Below, piece by piece: positions 17,239-26,359 of a DNA stretch of 64,000 bases (position 1 is its first letter; every line of letters starts with the position of its first letter). The translations under genes were made by a program, and so were the position numbers. The DNA comes from Caulobacter sp. 602-2 (lineage in GTDB: Bacteria; Pseudomonadota; Alphaproteobacteria; Caulobacterales; Caulobacteraceae): positions 186,001 through 250,000 of the forward strand of contig NZ_JAAKGT010000001.1 of NCBI RefSeq assembly GCF_011043625.1. The letters are read 5' to 3'. A model generated the notes under the pieces. It saw nothing but the letters and a program-made list of their open reading frames with translations, was not told the origin of the DNA and searched no databases.

Positions 17239-18906
17239 ATGCCTTTGAAACTCGCCATCGTCGGCCGCCCCAATGTGGGCAAGTCCACGCTGTTCAACCG
17301 CCTCGCCGGCAAGAAGCTGGCCCTGGTCGACGACCAGCCGGGGGTCACCCGTGACCGTCGGTTCGCGCACGGCCGCCTCGGCGACCTCGATCTGGAGCTG
17401 ATCGACACCGCCGGCTTCGAGGACGTCACCGACGAGAGCCTGGAAGCGCGCATGCGCGCCCAGACCGAGCTGGCCATCGACGAGGCCGACGTGGCGCTGT
17501 TCGTGTTCGACGCCCGCGAAGGCCTGACGCCGCTCGACAAGATCTTCGCCGAGATGCTGCGCCGCCGGAACAAGCCGGTGGTCGTGGCGGCCAACAAGTC
17601 CGAGAGCAAGCAGGCCGAGGCCGGCGCCGCCGAAGCCCACCAACTGGGCCTGGGCGCGCCGGTGCCGATCAGCGGCGAGCACGGCGAGGGCATGGCCGAT
17701 CTCTATGCGGCGCTTCTGGCGGTGACGCCCGAGGAGCTGCAGGAAGAGTTCGAGGACTACGACGACGACACCAAGCCGATCAAGATCGCCATCATCGGCC
17801 GTCCGAACGCCGGCAAGTCGACCCTGGTCAACCGCCTGATCGGCGAGCAGCGCCTGCTGACCGGACCCGAGGCCGGCATCACCCGCGATTCGATCTCGGT
17901 CGACTGGACGTGGGACGGCCGCAAGATCCGCCTGGTCGACACCGCCGGCCTGCGCAAGAAGGCCAAGGTCAACGAGAAGCTCGAGAAGCTTTCGACCCAG
18001 GACACCATCCGCTCGATGACCTTCGCCGAGGTCGTGCTGCTGGTGATGGACGCCACCCATCCGTTCGAGACGCAGGACCTGCAGATCGCCGACCTGGCCG
18101 AGCGGGAAGGGCGTTGCGTCGTCTTCGTGCTGGCCAAGTGGGACCTGATCGAGGATCCCGGCCAGATCCTCAAGGAATTCAACGAACACGCCGAGCGCAT
18201 GCTGCCCCAGCTGCGCGGCGCGCCCGTCGTGGCGCTGTCGGGCGAGACGGGCCGCGGGGTCGAGCGCCTGATGCCGGCCGTCATCAAGACGCACCGCGAC
18301 TGGTCGACAAAGGTCAAGACCCGCGACCTGAACGACTGGCTGCAGATGGCCATGCAGCGCCACCCGCCGCCCGCCGTGAACGGAAAGCGCGTGAAGCCTA
18401 AGTACATGGCCCAGACCAAGGCCCGTCCGCCGACGTTCGTGCTGTTCTCCAGCCGCGCCGACCAGATGCCCGACCACTATCGGCGCTACCTGGTCAACAG
18501 CCTGCGCGAGAGCTTCGACCTGCCGGGCGTGCCGCTGCGCATCACCATCAAGTCGGGCGCCAACCCCTATGCCGACGCCGACCAGGGTCCGGCGCGGGGC
18601 AAGCGCGCCTTCGACAAGAAGGAAGCCGAGAAGGCGCGCCTGAAGGCGGCTCGCAACACGGTCAAGAAGTCGGCCCAGAAGGCGACGATCTCGGCCGAGG
18701 CGCCGGCCGACGCCGGCAAGGCCGCCGTCAAGTCGGTCAAGCCGCAGGGACCCAAGGCGCAGAAGAAGGTCTCGACCGCTCCCAGCTACAAGGTCGGGAC
18801 CAAGGCCGCCGGCGGCAAGGCCGGCTCGGCGCCCCGCCGTCCCGTGGCCGGCTCGCGCGTCGTGCGTGGCAACAAGACCCCCGGCGGCAAGCCCAAGGGG
18901 CGGTAG
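17239..18906 (+). CDS. der: Ribosome-assembly GTPase Der (EngA) with long basic C-terminal tail
   Basis: 555 residues, longer than the usual 440-490. Two GTPase domains are in tandem: the first with GRPNVGKST and DTAGFED, the second with GRPNAGKST and [14 protein letters not shown]-like domain follows, ending near residue 440 ([11 protein letters not shown]). Der matures the 50S subunit. The remaining ~110 residues are Lys/Ala/Arg-rich and probably disordered (for example [14 protein letters not shown]), an RNA-binding-like tail that is not part of the core family. Start ATG at 17239 gives [12 protein letters not shown]. Confidence 0.96.
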   Translation: MPLKLAIVGRPNVGKSTLFNRLAGKKLALVDDQPGVTRDRRFAHGRLGDLDLELIDTAGFEDVTDESLEARMRAQTELAIDEADVALFVFDAREGLTPLDKIFAEMLRRRNKPVVVAANKSESKQAEAGAAEAHQLGLGAPVPISGEHGEGMADLYAALLAVTPEELQEEFEDYDDDTKPIKIAIIGRPNAGKSTLVNRLIGEQRLLTGPEAGITRDSISVDWTWDGRKIRLVDTAGLRKKAKVNEKLEKLSTQDTIRSMTFAEVVLLVMDATHPFETQDLQIADLAEREGRCVVFVLAKWDLIEDPGQILKEFNEHAERMLPQLRGAPVVALSGETGRGVERLMPAVIKTHRDWSTKVKTRDLNDWLQMAMQRHPPPAVNGKRVKPKYMAQTKARPPTFVLFSSRADQMPDHYRRYLVNSLRESFDLPGVPLRITIKSGANPYADADQGPARGKRAFDKKEAEKARLKAARNTVKKSAQKATISAEAPADAGKAAVKSVKPQGPKAQKKVSTAPSYKVGTKAAGGKAGSAPRRPVAGSRVVRGNKTPGGKPKGR

Positions 18907-18930
18907 TCAACGCCGGCTCGAACGCTGAAA

Positions 18931-18962
18931 GCCTCGCCCTGGAAGCCAGGGCGAGGCTTTTT
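18931..18962. terminator. Strong intrinsic terminator between der and the chemoreceptor
   Basis: A perfect 12-bp stem (18931-18942 with 18946-18957) and 3-nt loop are followed on the plus strand by TTTTT. It sits between convergent genes; on the minus strand no comparable T-run follows (TTTCAGC), so it mainly serves der. Confidence 0.9.
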
Positions 18963-19014
18963 GCTTTTGGGGACGGCGGATGTTCCTGGGCGATCTGGTG
19001 AAGATCGATCCGAC

Positions 19015-20514
19015 CTAGAACTCTTCCCAGTCCTGGCCGACGGCGACGCCGGGGCGGAACGACTGGGCGATGCGGGTCTGGGCGGCGGCGACCGGGTTCT
19101 CGGCCGCCGGTCGATGGGCCGGCGCGGGCGCGGGGCGAGAGATCACCTGGGCCGGGGGAGCGCCGGTCTCGAAGCGCGAGACCAGTTCGGCCAGGGACGA
19201 GGCCTCGTTGCGCAGGCAGGCCGCCGCGGCCGTGGCCTCTTCGACCATCGCCGCGTTGCGCTGGGTCACCTGGTCCATCTGGTTGATGGCGGTGTTGACC
19301 TGGTTGAGGCCCGTGGCCTGCTCGTGGGCCGACTGGGCGATCTCGGAGATCAGGGTATCGATCTCGGCGATGCGGCCGACGATGCCGGTCAGCGAGTGGC
19401 CGGTGTCGCCCACCAGCTTGGCGCCGCGCTCGACCTGGGCGCTGCTGTTGGCGATCAGGGTCTTGATCTCCTTGGCCGCCTCGGCCGAGCGCTGGGCCAG
19501 CGCGCGGACTTCCTGGGCCACGACCGCGAAGCCGCGACCGGCCTCGCCGGCGCGTGCCGCCTCGACGCCGGCGTTGAGGGCCAGCAGGTTGGTCTGGAAG
19601 GCGATCTCGTCGATGACGCCGATGATCTGGCCGATCTTGCCCGAGCTCTGCTCGATCTCGCCCATGGCCGCGATGGCGTCGCGCATGATCTCGCCCGAGC
19701 GGGTGACCTCCTGGCGCGTGCTGGAGGCGGCGGTCGAGGCCGCGCGGGCTCCTTCGGCGCTGCGGCGCACGGTGGCGGTGATCTCGTCGAGGGCCGCGGC
19801 GGTCTCTTCGAGGGCGGCGGCCTGCTGCTCTGTGCGCTTGGAGAGGTCTTCTGAAGCGCCGGTGATCTCGTTGGAGCCGTTGTGCACGCCCTGGGTCGAC
19901 GAGCCGATCTCGGTCATGGCCTGGCGCAGCGACTGCAGGGCGGCGTTGTAGTCGCTCTTGATCGAGGCGAAGCGGCCGTCGAAGGCGGCGGTGATGTCGG
20001 CGGTCAGGTCGCCGCCGGCCAGGCGCTTGAGGTTGTCGGCCAGGGTCAGAACCACGGCGCCCTGTTCGGCCTCTGTGCGGCGCAAGGCCTCGTTGGCCAT
20101 CCGCTCCTGCTCGGCCTGGGTGATGTCGGTGCAGAACTTGATGACCTTGCAGGGCTTGCCTGCGGCGTCGAACACCGGGTTGTAGGCACCCTGGATCCAG
20201 ATCTCGACGCCGCCCTTGCCCTGACGCTGGAACTTGCCGGCGAAGAACTCGCCGCGGCCCAGGTTCAGCCAGAACTGCTTGTACTCGTCGCTGCGGGCGA
20301 AGTCGGGGTCGGCGAACATGCTGTGATGGCGGCCGCGGATCTCGTCCAGCGAGTAGCCCACCGTCTTCAGGAAGTTGGTGTTGGCCGCCAGGATGGTGCC
20401 GTCGAGCTGGAACTCGATGACGGCCTGAGAGCGATGGATCGCCGCGACGGTGGCTTCCAACTCGGCGAGACGCTCGTCGGCCGCGGCGCGGCCACGCTTG
20501 AACGCAAACGGCAT
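19015..20514 (-). CDS. Soluble PAS-containing methyl-accepting chemotaxis protein
   Basis: 499 residues without any membrane segment. A PAS domain spans about 30-135 (VIEFQLDGTILAANTNFL to IKFCTDITQAEQ), then a HAMP-like segment at about 150-205 (LADNLKRLAGGDLTADI), then the kinase-control coiled coil. Its hairpin tip reads DEIAFQTNLLALNAGVEAAR. The C-terminus ends in DWEEF after a Pro/Ala-rich linker, which fits the aromatic xWxxF tether used by CheR/CheB. It would be a cytoplasmic receptor for an internal signal, perhaps redox or energy if the PAS binds a cofactor. No che genes are adjacent. Confidence 0.94.
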   Translation of the reverse strand: MPFAFKRGRAAADERLAELEATVAAIHRSQAVIEFQLDGTILAANTNFLKTVGYSLDEIRGRHHSMFADPDFARSDEYKQFWLNLGRGEFFAGKFQRQGKGGVEIWIQGAYNPVFDAAGKPCKVIKFCTDITQAEQERMANEALRRTEAEQGAVVLTLADNLKRLAGGDLTADITAAFDGRFASIKSDYNAALQSLRQAMTEIGSSTQGVHNGSNEITGASEDLSKRTEQQAAALEETAAALDEITATVRRSAEGARAASTAASSTRQEVTRSGEIMRDAIAAMGEIEQSSGKIGQIIGVIDEIAFQTNLLALNAGVEAARAGEAGRGFAVVAQEVRALAQRSAEAAKEIKTLIANSSAQVERGAKLVGDTGHSLTGIVGRIAEIDTLISEIAQSAHEQATGLNQVNTAINQMDQVTQRNAAMVEEATAAAACLRNEASSLAELVSRFETGAPPAQVISRPAPAPAHRPAAENPVAAAQTRIAQSFRPGVAVGQDWEEF

Positions 20515-20781
20515 TGTCCAAACCCCCGAGGGATCGCGCCCAGGCAGCGCTGCATCCTTAGGGTGAGACTTCGAGTCTTATTCCATGCTTAACGAGCGAC
20601 GGTTTCCGAAAGCGTCATCTGCGTCAGGTTGTCGCAGTTTCCTGTCTTCAAGCCTTATGTCGTGGAGTCGACTGCCAGCTTGGTCGCAGAAAATCCGTAT
20701 TTTCCGTCAGGCGGGAATTTTTCGTGATTTATCTGTATTTCACGTGCGAAAACTGAACCTGCGAATGTTTACGAGGTTCAG
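20515..20781. other. AT-richer intergenic region upstream of the chemoreceptor
   Basis: This 267-bp gap is noticeably less GC-rich than its surroundings, especially 20680-20780. It must hold the chemoreceptor promoter (minus strand). A 74-codon open frame at 20585-20809 has no Shine-Dalgarno sequence or recognisable content and runs into the neighbouring gene, so I do not call it. Confidence 0.4.
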
Positions 20782-20782
20782 T
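20748..20782 (-). terminator. Inverted repeat at the 3' end of the SDR gene, probable terminator
   Basis: A perfect 9-bp inverted repeat (ACTGAACCT at 20752-20760 with AGGTTCAGT at 20774-20782) has a 13-nt loop and overlaps the SDR stop by one base. Read on the minus strand it is followed by TTT, so a modest intrinsic terminator is likely. A protein-binding operator is the alternative. Confidence 0.5.
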
Positions 20783-21534
20783 TATCGGCTGACGCTTGCT
20801 GACTCTTGACCTCGTTCCTTGAAGCGAACGACGCCCTTGGGCGGCTCGCGGCCAGGGCGAGCCAGGTCGACGACGAACGGCGCGATCTCGGCCGGGTCCT
20901 GCACGGTCTCGGGGTCTTCGCCCGGAAAGGCGCCGGCCCGCATCTTGGTGCGCATGGCGCCGGGATCGATGCAGAAGGCGCGGACCTTGGTGTTCTCCAT
21001 CTCGTCGGCGTAGCAGTCGACGATGGCCTCCAGGCCGGCCTTGGAGGCCGCGTAGGCGCCCCAGAAGGCCCGGTGGCTCTTGGCGACGCTGCTGGTCAGG
21101 AAGATGGCCCGGCCGGCGTCGGAGGCGCGCAGCAGCGGGTCCATGGCCCGGATCAGCCGCCAGTTGGCCGTCAGGTTGGTCGACATGATCATGTCCCAGC
21201 CTTTGGGGTCCAGGTGACCGACGGGGGTCAGGGCACCCAGCACGCCGGCCGCGCCCACCAGGATGTCTAGCTTGCCGAAGCGCTGGTGCAGGGCCGCGCC
21301 CAGGTGATCCAGGCCGTCGGCCTCGCGCAGGTCCAGCGGCACCAGGGTGGCGTGCTCGCCGGTGGCGGCGAAGATCGCGTCGTCCAGCGCCTCCAGCGCG
21401 CCCTGGGTGCGGCCCAGCGCGATGACGTGGGCGCCGGCCTTGGCCAGGCCCAGGGCGATGGCGTTCCCGATGCCGCGCGTGGCGCCGGTGACGAGGGCGA
21501 TGCGGCCGGCCAGCGGCGTGTCGGTGGTGGTCAT
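20782..21534 (-). CDS. Short-chain dehydrogenase/reductase
   Basis: 250 residues, classical SDR length. The NAD(P) motif TGATRGIG lies near residue 16, the NAG-equivalent reads VGAAGVLG, and the catalytic set is S (FLTSSVAKSH), Y and K (WGAYAASKAG). A C-terminal PGAMRTKMRAGAFPGEDP block resembles SDRs related to YciK, of unknown substrate. The start is the ATG at 21534, which has AGGAAA 7 bases upstream; the frame is open for 25 more codons without support. It follows the transporter gene on the same strand, 46 bp away. Confidence 0.88.
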   Translation of the reverse strand: MTTTDTPLAGRIALVTGATRGIGNAIALGLAKAGAHVIALGRTQGALEALDDAIFAATGEHATLVPLDLREADGLDHLGAALHQRFGKLDILVGAAGVLGALTPVGHLDPKGWDMIMSTNLTANWRLIRAMDPLLRASDAGRAIFLTSSVAKSHRAFWGAYAASKAGLEAIVDCYADEMENTKVRAFCIDPGAMRTKMRAGAFPGEDPETVQDPAEIAPFVVDLARPGREPPKGVVRFKERGQESASVSR

Positions 21535-21580
21535 GAGCGTTTCCTGCGCCTCTGGCGGGCGTTTGCTTGTCTGGGAGGGA

Positions 21581-22564
21581 TCAGGCCTCGTCGGCCGGCC
21601 GCGCCGCATAGCGCTGCGCCAGGACCGAACAGGCCATCAGCTGGATCTGGTGGAAGATCATCAGGGGCAGCACCAGCACGCCGGCCGTGGCCCCGGGAAA
21701 CAGGATGCCGGCCATGGGCACGCCGGTGGCCAGGCTCTTCTTGGAGCCGCAGAACACGATCGCCACCTCGTCGGCCTTGGAGAAGCCCAGGAGGCGCGCG
21801 CCCCACATGGTGGCCAGCATGACCAGCGTCAGCAGCACGCCGCAGACCAGAAGCAGCACGATCAGCTCCAGCGGCGAGACTTTGCGCCACAAGCCCTCGA
21901 CCACGGCGGCGCTGAAGGCCGAATAGACGACCAGCAGGATCGAGCCGCGGTCGACGCGGCCCACCAGGGTCTTGTGCTTCTCGATCCACTTGCCGACCAG
22001 CGGCCGGGCGATCTGGCCGGCGATGAACGGCAGCAACAGCTGGATGATGATCGACTTGATCGAGTCCCACCCGCCGACGTCGCCGTGGGCGTTCATCAGC
22101 AGGCCCACCAGCACCGGCGTCAGGAAGATGCCGAACAGGTTCGAGGCCGAGGCCGCGCAGACGGCGGCGGCGACGTTGCCGCGGCCGATCGAGGTGAAGG
22201 CGATCGACGACTGCACGGTCGAGGGCAGGCAGGCCAGGAACACCATGCCCGCGGCCATGGTCGGCGTCAGCACCCCGACCTTGCTGATCGCCAGGCCCAG
22301 GATCGGGAACAGCACGAAGGTGAAGGCCAGGATCGTCAGGTGCAGCCGCCAGTGGGTGATCCCGGCGACCACGGCCTCGCGCGACAGCTTGGCGCCGTGC
22401 AGGAAGAACAGCAGGGCGATCGCCAGCTTGACCACCCAGCCGACGATGGTCGCCGCTTCGCCTCGCACCGGCAGGATGGAGGCCAGCACCACCATGCCGA
22501 ACAGGGCGATGATGTAGGCGTCGATCTTCAGCTTGGAGAGGACGGCGGAGACGGGATTGGCCAA
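21581..22564 (-). CDS. Bile acid:sodium symporter (SBF)-family transporter, YfeH-like
   Basis: 327 residues with about nine to ten membrane helices. SBF-family signatures are the ACLPSTVQSSIAFTSIGRGN segment, with the discontinuous helix motif, and FCGSKKSLATGVPMAG near residue 270. This subgroup (YfeH/PSE-type) is distinct from eukaryotic bile acid carriers; substrates in bacteria are mostly unknown organic anions. Starts MANPVSAVLSKLKIDAYI at 22564. It lies between purF and an SDR gene on the same strand. Confidence 0.88.
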   Translation of the reverse strand: MANPVSAVLSKLKIDAYIIALFGMVVLASILPVRGEAATIVGWVVKLAIALLFFLHGAKLSREAVVAGITHWRLHLTILAFTFVLFPILGLAISKVGVLTPTMAAGMVFLACLPSTVQSSIAFTSIGRGNVAAAVCAASASNLFGIFLTPVLVGLLMNAHGDVGGWDSIKSIIIQLLLPFIAGQIARPLVGKWIEKHKTLVGRVDRGSILLVVYSAFSAAVVEGLWRKVSPLELIVLLLVCGVLLTLVMLATMWGARLLGFSKADEVAIVFCGSKKSLATGVPMAGILFPGATAGVLVLPLMIFHQIQLMACSVLAQRYAARPADEA

Positions 22565-22633
22565 GACGCTGGTTCTTTCGTGCGACCTCGCCGGCGAGCG
22601 GCGTAACGTACCGCTAGCCGGTTAGCGCAGCTT

Positions 22634-22660
22634 GGGTCCCCCGAACAAGTCGGAGGACCC
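22634..22660. terminator. Hairpin between purF and the SBF transporter
   Basis: An 11-bp stem with one mismatch (22634-22644 with 22650-22660) lies 15 bp after the purF stop. No T-run follows on the minus strand, so termination strength is uncertain. Confidence 0.35.
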
Positions 22661-22674
22661 TGCAAAGGCGCGGA

Positions 22675-24177
22675 TTAGGCGCTGACCAGCAGCGACAGCT
22701 GCTTTTCGGCCTGGTCGTTGCGGCCTTCGGCGATCTCGCGGTCGGTCAGGCGCGTGGGGTAGTCGCCGGTGAAGTAGTGGTCGGTGAACTGCGGGGCGAC
22801 CGGATCGCGCGGCGCGCATTCCAGGGCCTCGTACAGGCCTTCCACCGACAGGAAGCCCAGGCTGTCGACTTCCAGGAACTTGGCCATCTCTTCCAGCGAC
22901 TTGGTGGCCGCCAGCAGCTGTTCGCGCTCGGGCATGTCGATGCCGTAGAAGTCGGGCCACTTGATCGGCGGGCTGGCCGAACGCAGGTGCACTTCCTTGG
23001 CGCCGGCCTCGCGGACCATGCGGACGATCTTCAGCGAGGTGGTGCCGCGCACGATCGAGTCGTCGATCAGCACCACGCGCTTGCCGGCCAGGATGGCGCG
23101 GTTGGGGCTGTGCTTCATGCGCACGCCCAGCTCGCGAACGCCCTGGGTCGGCTGGATGAAGGTGCGGCCCACATAGTGATTGCGGATGATGCCCATCTCG
23201 AAGGGCAGGCCGCTTTCCTGGGCGAAGCCCAGGGCGGCCGGCACGCCCGAGTCGGGCACCGGCACGACGACGTCGGCCTCGACGCCGGTCTCGACCGCCA
23301 GGCGGCGGCCCATGCGCTTGCGCACTTCATAGACCGAGCGGCCGTTCACGACGCTGTCGGGGCGAGCGAAGTAGACGTACTCGAACACGCAGGGGCGGGC
23401 GGCCGGGGCGGCGAACGGGCGCAGCGATTTGACGCCAGTGTCGCTGATCACCACCATCTCGCCGTGCTCGACGTCGCGCACGAAACGGGCGCCGATCATG
23501 TCGAGGGCGCAGGTTTCCGAGGCCAGGACCGGCTTGCCGTCCAGGTCGCCCAGCACCAGCGGGCGGATGCCCAGCGGGTCGCGCACGCCGATCATCTTCT
23601 TGTTGGTGATGGCCACCAGGGCATAGCCGCCTTCGATCTGGCCGATGGCGTCGATGAAGCGGTCGACGATCTTGGCTTTGCGCGAGCGGGCGATCAGGTG
23701 GAGGATCACCTCGCTGTCGCTGGTCGACTGGAAGATCGCGCCTTCCTGCACCAGGCGCTCGCGCAGGGTCAGGAAGTTGGTCAGGTTGCCGTTGTGGGCG
23801 AGGGCCAGGCCCCCGGTCTCCAGGTCGGCGAACATCGGCTGGACGTTGCGGATGAAGCTGCCGCCGGCGGTGGAATAGCGGGTGTGGCCGATGGCCATGT
23901 TGCCCGGCAGGCGCTGGACGAGGTCGGCGCCGGTGAAGGCGTCGCCGACGTGGCCCATGTGGCGCTCGGTATGGAAGCGGGCGCCGTCGAAGGCGGCGAT
24001 GCCGCAGGCTTCCTGGCCGCGGTGCTGCAGGGCGTGCAGGCCCAGCGCCGCGATGGCGGCGGCGTCACGGGCGCCGAACACGCCGAACACGCCGCATTCC
24101 AGGCGCAGCGTGTCGTCCTCGGGATCGCGCCAGGGCGCGGACGAGAAGCGGTCGGTCGACTGGCCGATAGACGTCAT
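22675..24177 (-). CDS. purF: Amidophosphoribosyltransferase PurF
   Basis: 500 residues. PurF makes phosphoribosylamine from PRPP and glutamine, the first step of purine synthesis. After a propeptide-like N-terminus of 27 residues the catalytic Cys28 begins ECGVFGVFG, so self-processing to expose Cys is expected. The Ntn-amidotransferase domain (GHTRYSTAGGS, AHNGNLTNF) is followed by the phosphoribosyltransferase domain with the PRPP loop VVLIDDSIVRGTTS. Two C-terminal-half cysteines typical of iron-sulfur PurF are not seen. Start overlaps the cvpA stop by 4 nt. Confidence 0.97.
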   Translation of the reverse strand: MTSIGQSTDRFSSAPWRDPEDDTLRLECGVFGVFGARDAAAIAALGLHALQHRGQEACGIAAFDGARFHTERHMGHVGDAFTGADLVQRLPGNMAIGHTRYSTAGGSFIRNVQPMFADLETGGLALAHNGNLTNFLTLRERLVQEGAIFQSTSDSEVILHLIARSRKAKIVDRFIDAIGQIEGGYALVAITNKKMIGVRDPLGIRPLVLGDLDGKPVLASETCALDMIGARFVRDVEHGEMVVISDTGVKSLRPFAAPAARPCVFEYVYFARPDSVVNGRSVYEVRKRMGRRLAVETGVEADVVVPVPDSGVPAALGFAQESGLPFEMGIIRNHYVGRTFIQPTQGVRELGVRMKHSPNRAILAGKRVVLIDDSIVRGTTSLKIVRMVREAGAKEVHLRSASPPIKWPDFYGIDMPEREQLLAATKSLEEMAKFLEVDSLGFLSVEGLYEALECAPRDPVAPQFTDHYFTGDYPTRLTDREIAEGRNDQAEKQLSLLVSA

Positions 24178-24797
24178 TGCGATTTCTCCACCAGGTCGTC
24201 GAGCTTCCGACGCTGGTCCTTATCATAGCCTTCTTCGCCGCGCTCGGCGTCGGACGGTTTGTCGCTGGCCCCGTCGCGGACGGCGTCCTCGATGGCGGGC
24301 GCCAGCTTGCCGGCCAGGCCCGCGCCCTTGGGGGCGAACACCTTCAACACCTGGGCGCTGGCGTTGGACAGCGGGTAGAACATCGACTCCGACACCCAGG
24401 CCGGCACGCGGTCGCGCGGCGTGGCCATGTGGAAGACGAGGTTGAAGACGCCCAGCACGACGAGGGCGCGCAGCAAGCCGAAGCCCAGGCCGATCAGCCG
24501 GTCGAGCAGGCCCAGGGTGCCGTCGGCGTGCAGGGTCTTGGTCAGTTGCGCGCCGACTAGGCGCAGCACCACGAAGGCGATGACGAAGGTGACCAGGATG
24601 GCCGCGGCGGTCGCCGCCCAGTCCGGGTCCATGAATTCGCGAAAGAGCGGGCCGGTCAGGCGCAGGCCCAGCAGGGCCACCACGGCGGCGAGGATGAACG
24701 ACAGCGCCGAGGTCAGTTCCCGCGAGGCGCCGCGGAAGAAGCCGACGGCGCCGGAAACCAGCAGGATCAGTCCGGCGATGATGTCGAACGGCGTCAC
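24174..24797 (-). CDS. cvpA: CvpA-family membrane protein
   Basis: 207 residues. Four membrane helices occupy the first 130 residues (FDIIAGLILLVSGAVGFFRG, then LSFILAAVVALLGLRL, AAILVTFVIAFVVLRLVG, and LLRALVVLGVFNLVF), with the family phrase GFFRGASRELTS. The tail is charged and cytoplasmic. CvpA was named for colicin V production in E. coli, where it also precedes purF; its molecular function is unsettled. It overlaps radA by 4 nt and purF by 4 nt, so the three genes are translationally coupled. Confidence 0.9.
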   Translation of the reverse strand: MTPFDIIAGLILLVSGAVGFFRGASRELTSALSFILAAVVALLGLRLTGPLFREFMDPDWAATAAAILVTFVIAFVVLRLVGAQLTKTLHADGTLGLLDRLIGLGFGLLRALVVLGVFNLVFHMATPRDRVPAWVSESMFYPLSNASAQVLKVFAPKGAGLAGKLAPAIEDAVRDGASDKPSDAERGEEGYDKDQRRKLDDLVEKSQ

Positions 24798-26176
24798 GCG
24801 TGCGAGCTCCAGATGTCGTTCTCGATTCGGCGGACCGCGTCAGCCAGCCGCGCCGCGCCGGCCACCGGCAGGGCGCCGCCGCCTTCGGGCAGACCCGACA
24901 GCGGTCCCAGCGCGCGGCCGAACCCGAGCTTGGCGGCTTCCTTCAAACGCGACTCCATTCGGCTCACGGGCCGGATCTCGCCGGAGAGGCTGACCTCGCC
25001 GAACACCACGCAGTCCTGCGGCAGGGCGACATCGAGGGCCGAGGAGGCCAAGGCGGCCGCCGCCGCGAGGTCGGCGGCGGGTTCGGTGATCCTCAGCCCG
25101 CCAGCGACGTTCAGATAGACGTCCTTGTCGCCAAAACCAAGGCCGCAACGCGATTCCAGCACGGCCAGCACCATCGCCAGGCGTCCGGAATCCCATCCGA
25201 CCACGGCGCGTCGGGGCGTTCCGTACGCGGAAGGCGCGACCAGGGCCTGGAATTCGACCAGGACGGGACGCGATCCTTCGATGCCGGCGAACACGGCCGC
25301 GCCCGCCGCGCGCTCGCCGCCTTCGTTGAGGAACAGGGCCGAGGGGTTCTTGACCTCGCGCAGGCCGACGTCGCCCATCTCGAACACGCCGATCTCGTCG
25401 GTGGCCCCGAAACGGTTCTTGGCCCCGCGCAGGATGCGGAACGGATAGCCGCGCTCGCCCTCGAAGCTCAGCACGGCGTCCACGAGGTGCTCGACCACGC
25501 GCGGGCCGGCGATCTGGCCGTCCTTGGTGACGTGGCCGACCAGCAGGATCGCCACGCCCCTCTGCTTGGCCAGGCGAACGAGCTCGGTGGCGCAGGCGCG
25601 CACCTGGGTCACCGTGCCGGGGCCGGCCTCGTGGGCGTCGCTCCACATGGTCTGGATCGAGTCGATGACCACCAGGTCGAACTTGTCGCGCTTCAGTCCG
25701 TCGAGGATGTCGCGCAGGCTGCTCTCGGCGGCCAGCTTCACCGGCGCGCCGGCCAGGCCCATGCGGTCGGCGCGGCCGCGGATCTGCTCGACGGCCTCTT
25801 CGCCCGAGATGTAGGCGCAGGCCACGCCTCGGCTCGAGGCGTTGGCGCAGACCTGCAGCAGCAGGGTGGACTTGCCGACGCCGGGGTCGCCGCCGATCAG
25901 GATCGCCGAGCCGGGCACCACGCCGCCGCCGCAGACGCGGTCGAACTCGTCGACGCCGGTCAGGATGCGGGGAGGGGCCGGGGTGTCGCTTTCGAGCCCC
26001 GTGAACTGCAGGCCGCGCGAGCGCGTGGCCTTGGTCGTGGACATCGCGCCGGGCGGCCGGACGCCGACCTCTTCGACGAGGGTGTTCCAGCTCTGGCAGG
26101 CCGGGCATTGCCCGGCCCACTTGGTCTGGACCGCGCCGCAGGACTGGCAGGCGTAGGCGGCGCTGTCGCGGGCCAT
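24794..26176 (-). CDS. radA: DNA repair ATPase RadA (Sms)
   Basis: 460 residues, the standard length. Domains in order: a four-cysteine zinc finger (YACQSCGAVQTKWAGQCPAC), a RecA-like ATPase with Walker A GGDPGVGKST and the RadA-specific KNRFG motif (RGAKNRFGATDEIG), and a Lon-like C-domain (GLGFGDKDVYLNVAGGLRI). RadA drives branch migration in recombination. The ATG at 26176 starts MARDSAAYACQSCG. First gene of the radA-cvpA-purF chain. Confidence 0.97.
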   Translation of the reverse strand: MARDSAAYACQSCGAVQTKWAGQCPACQSWNTLVEEVGVRPPGAMSTTKATRSRGLQFTGLESDTPAPPRILTGVDEFDRVCGGGVVPGSAILIGGDPGVGKSTLLLQVCANASSRGVACAYISGEEAVEQIRGRADRMGLAGAPVKLAAESSLRDILDGLKRDKFDLVVIDSIQTMWSDAHEAGPGTVTQVRACATELVRLAKQRGVAILLVGHVTKDGQIAGPRVVEHLVDAVLSFEGERGYPFRILRGAKNRFGATDEIGVFEMGDVGLREVKNPSALFLNEGGERAAGAAVFAGIEGSRPVLVEFQALVAPSAYGTPRRAVVGWDSGRLAMVLAVLESRCGLGFGDKDVYLNVAGGLRITEPAADLAAAAALASSALDVALPQDCVVFGEVSLSGEIRPVSRMESRLKEAAKLGFGRALGPLSGLPEGGGALPVAGAARLADAVRRIENDIWSSHA

Positions 26177-26293
26177 GGGGTCTCCTGATTCTCGAATGGG
26201 TGGAGATTACAGGCTGGCGGTCGCCTGCGCCAAAGCCGGACGCAGGCCCGGGCGGCCCTGGGGCTGGCGATGTCGCCGAACCTTGTTCCCGTT

Positions 26294-26315
26294 TTGAGTG
26301 TGATCGGTGTAGATA
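26294..26315 (+). promoter_or_regulatory. Candidate promoter for the Yip1-family gene
   Basis: TTGAGTG at 26294-26300 resembles the Caulobacter -35 element and a TAGATA lies 10 bp on at 26310-26315, in a locally AT-richer stretch 45-65 bp before the ATG at 26360. Inference only. Confidence 0.3.
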
Positions 26316-26359
26316 AGTATCGGGGGGCGCAGATTCAGGATCTTGCTGGAGGCGCCTAG

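Noticed and set aside
18737..20521. 594-codon minus-strand frame over the chemoreceptor
   Set aside because: Arg/Pro/Gly-rich shadow; the true reading is the MCP frame with domains and motifs.
20585..20809. 74-codon plus-strand frame in the AT-richer gap
   Set aside because: No ribosome site, no recognisable motif, and it runs into the antisense of the SDR gene.
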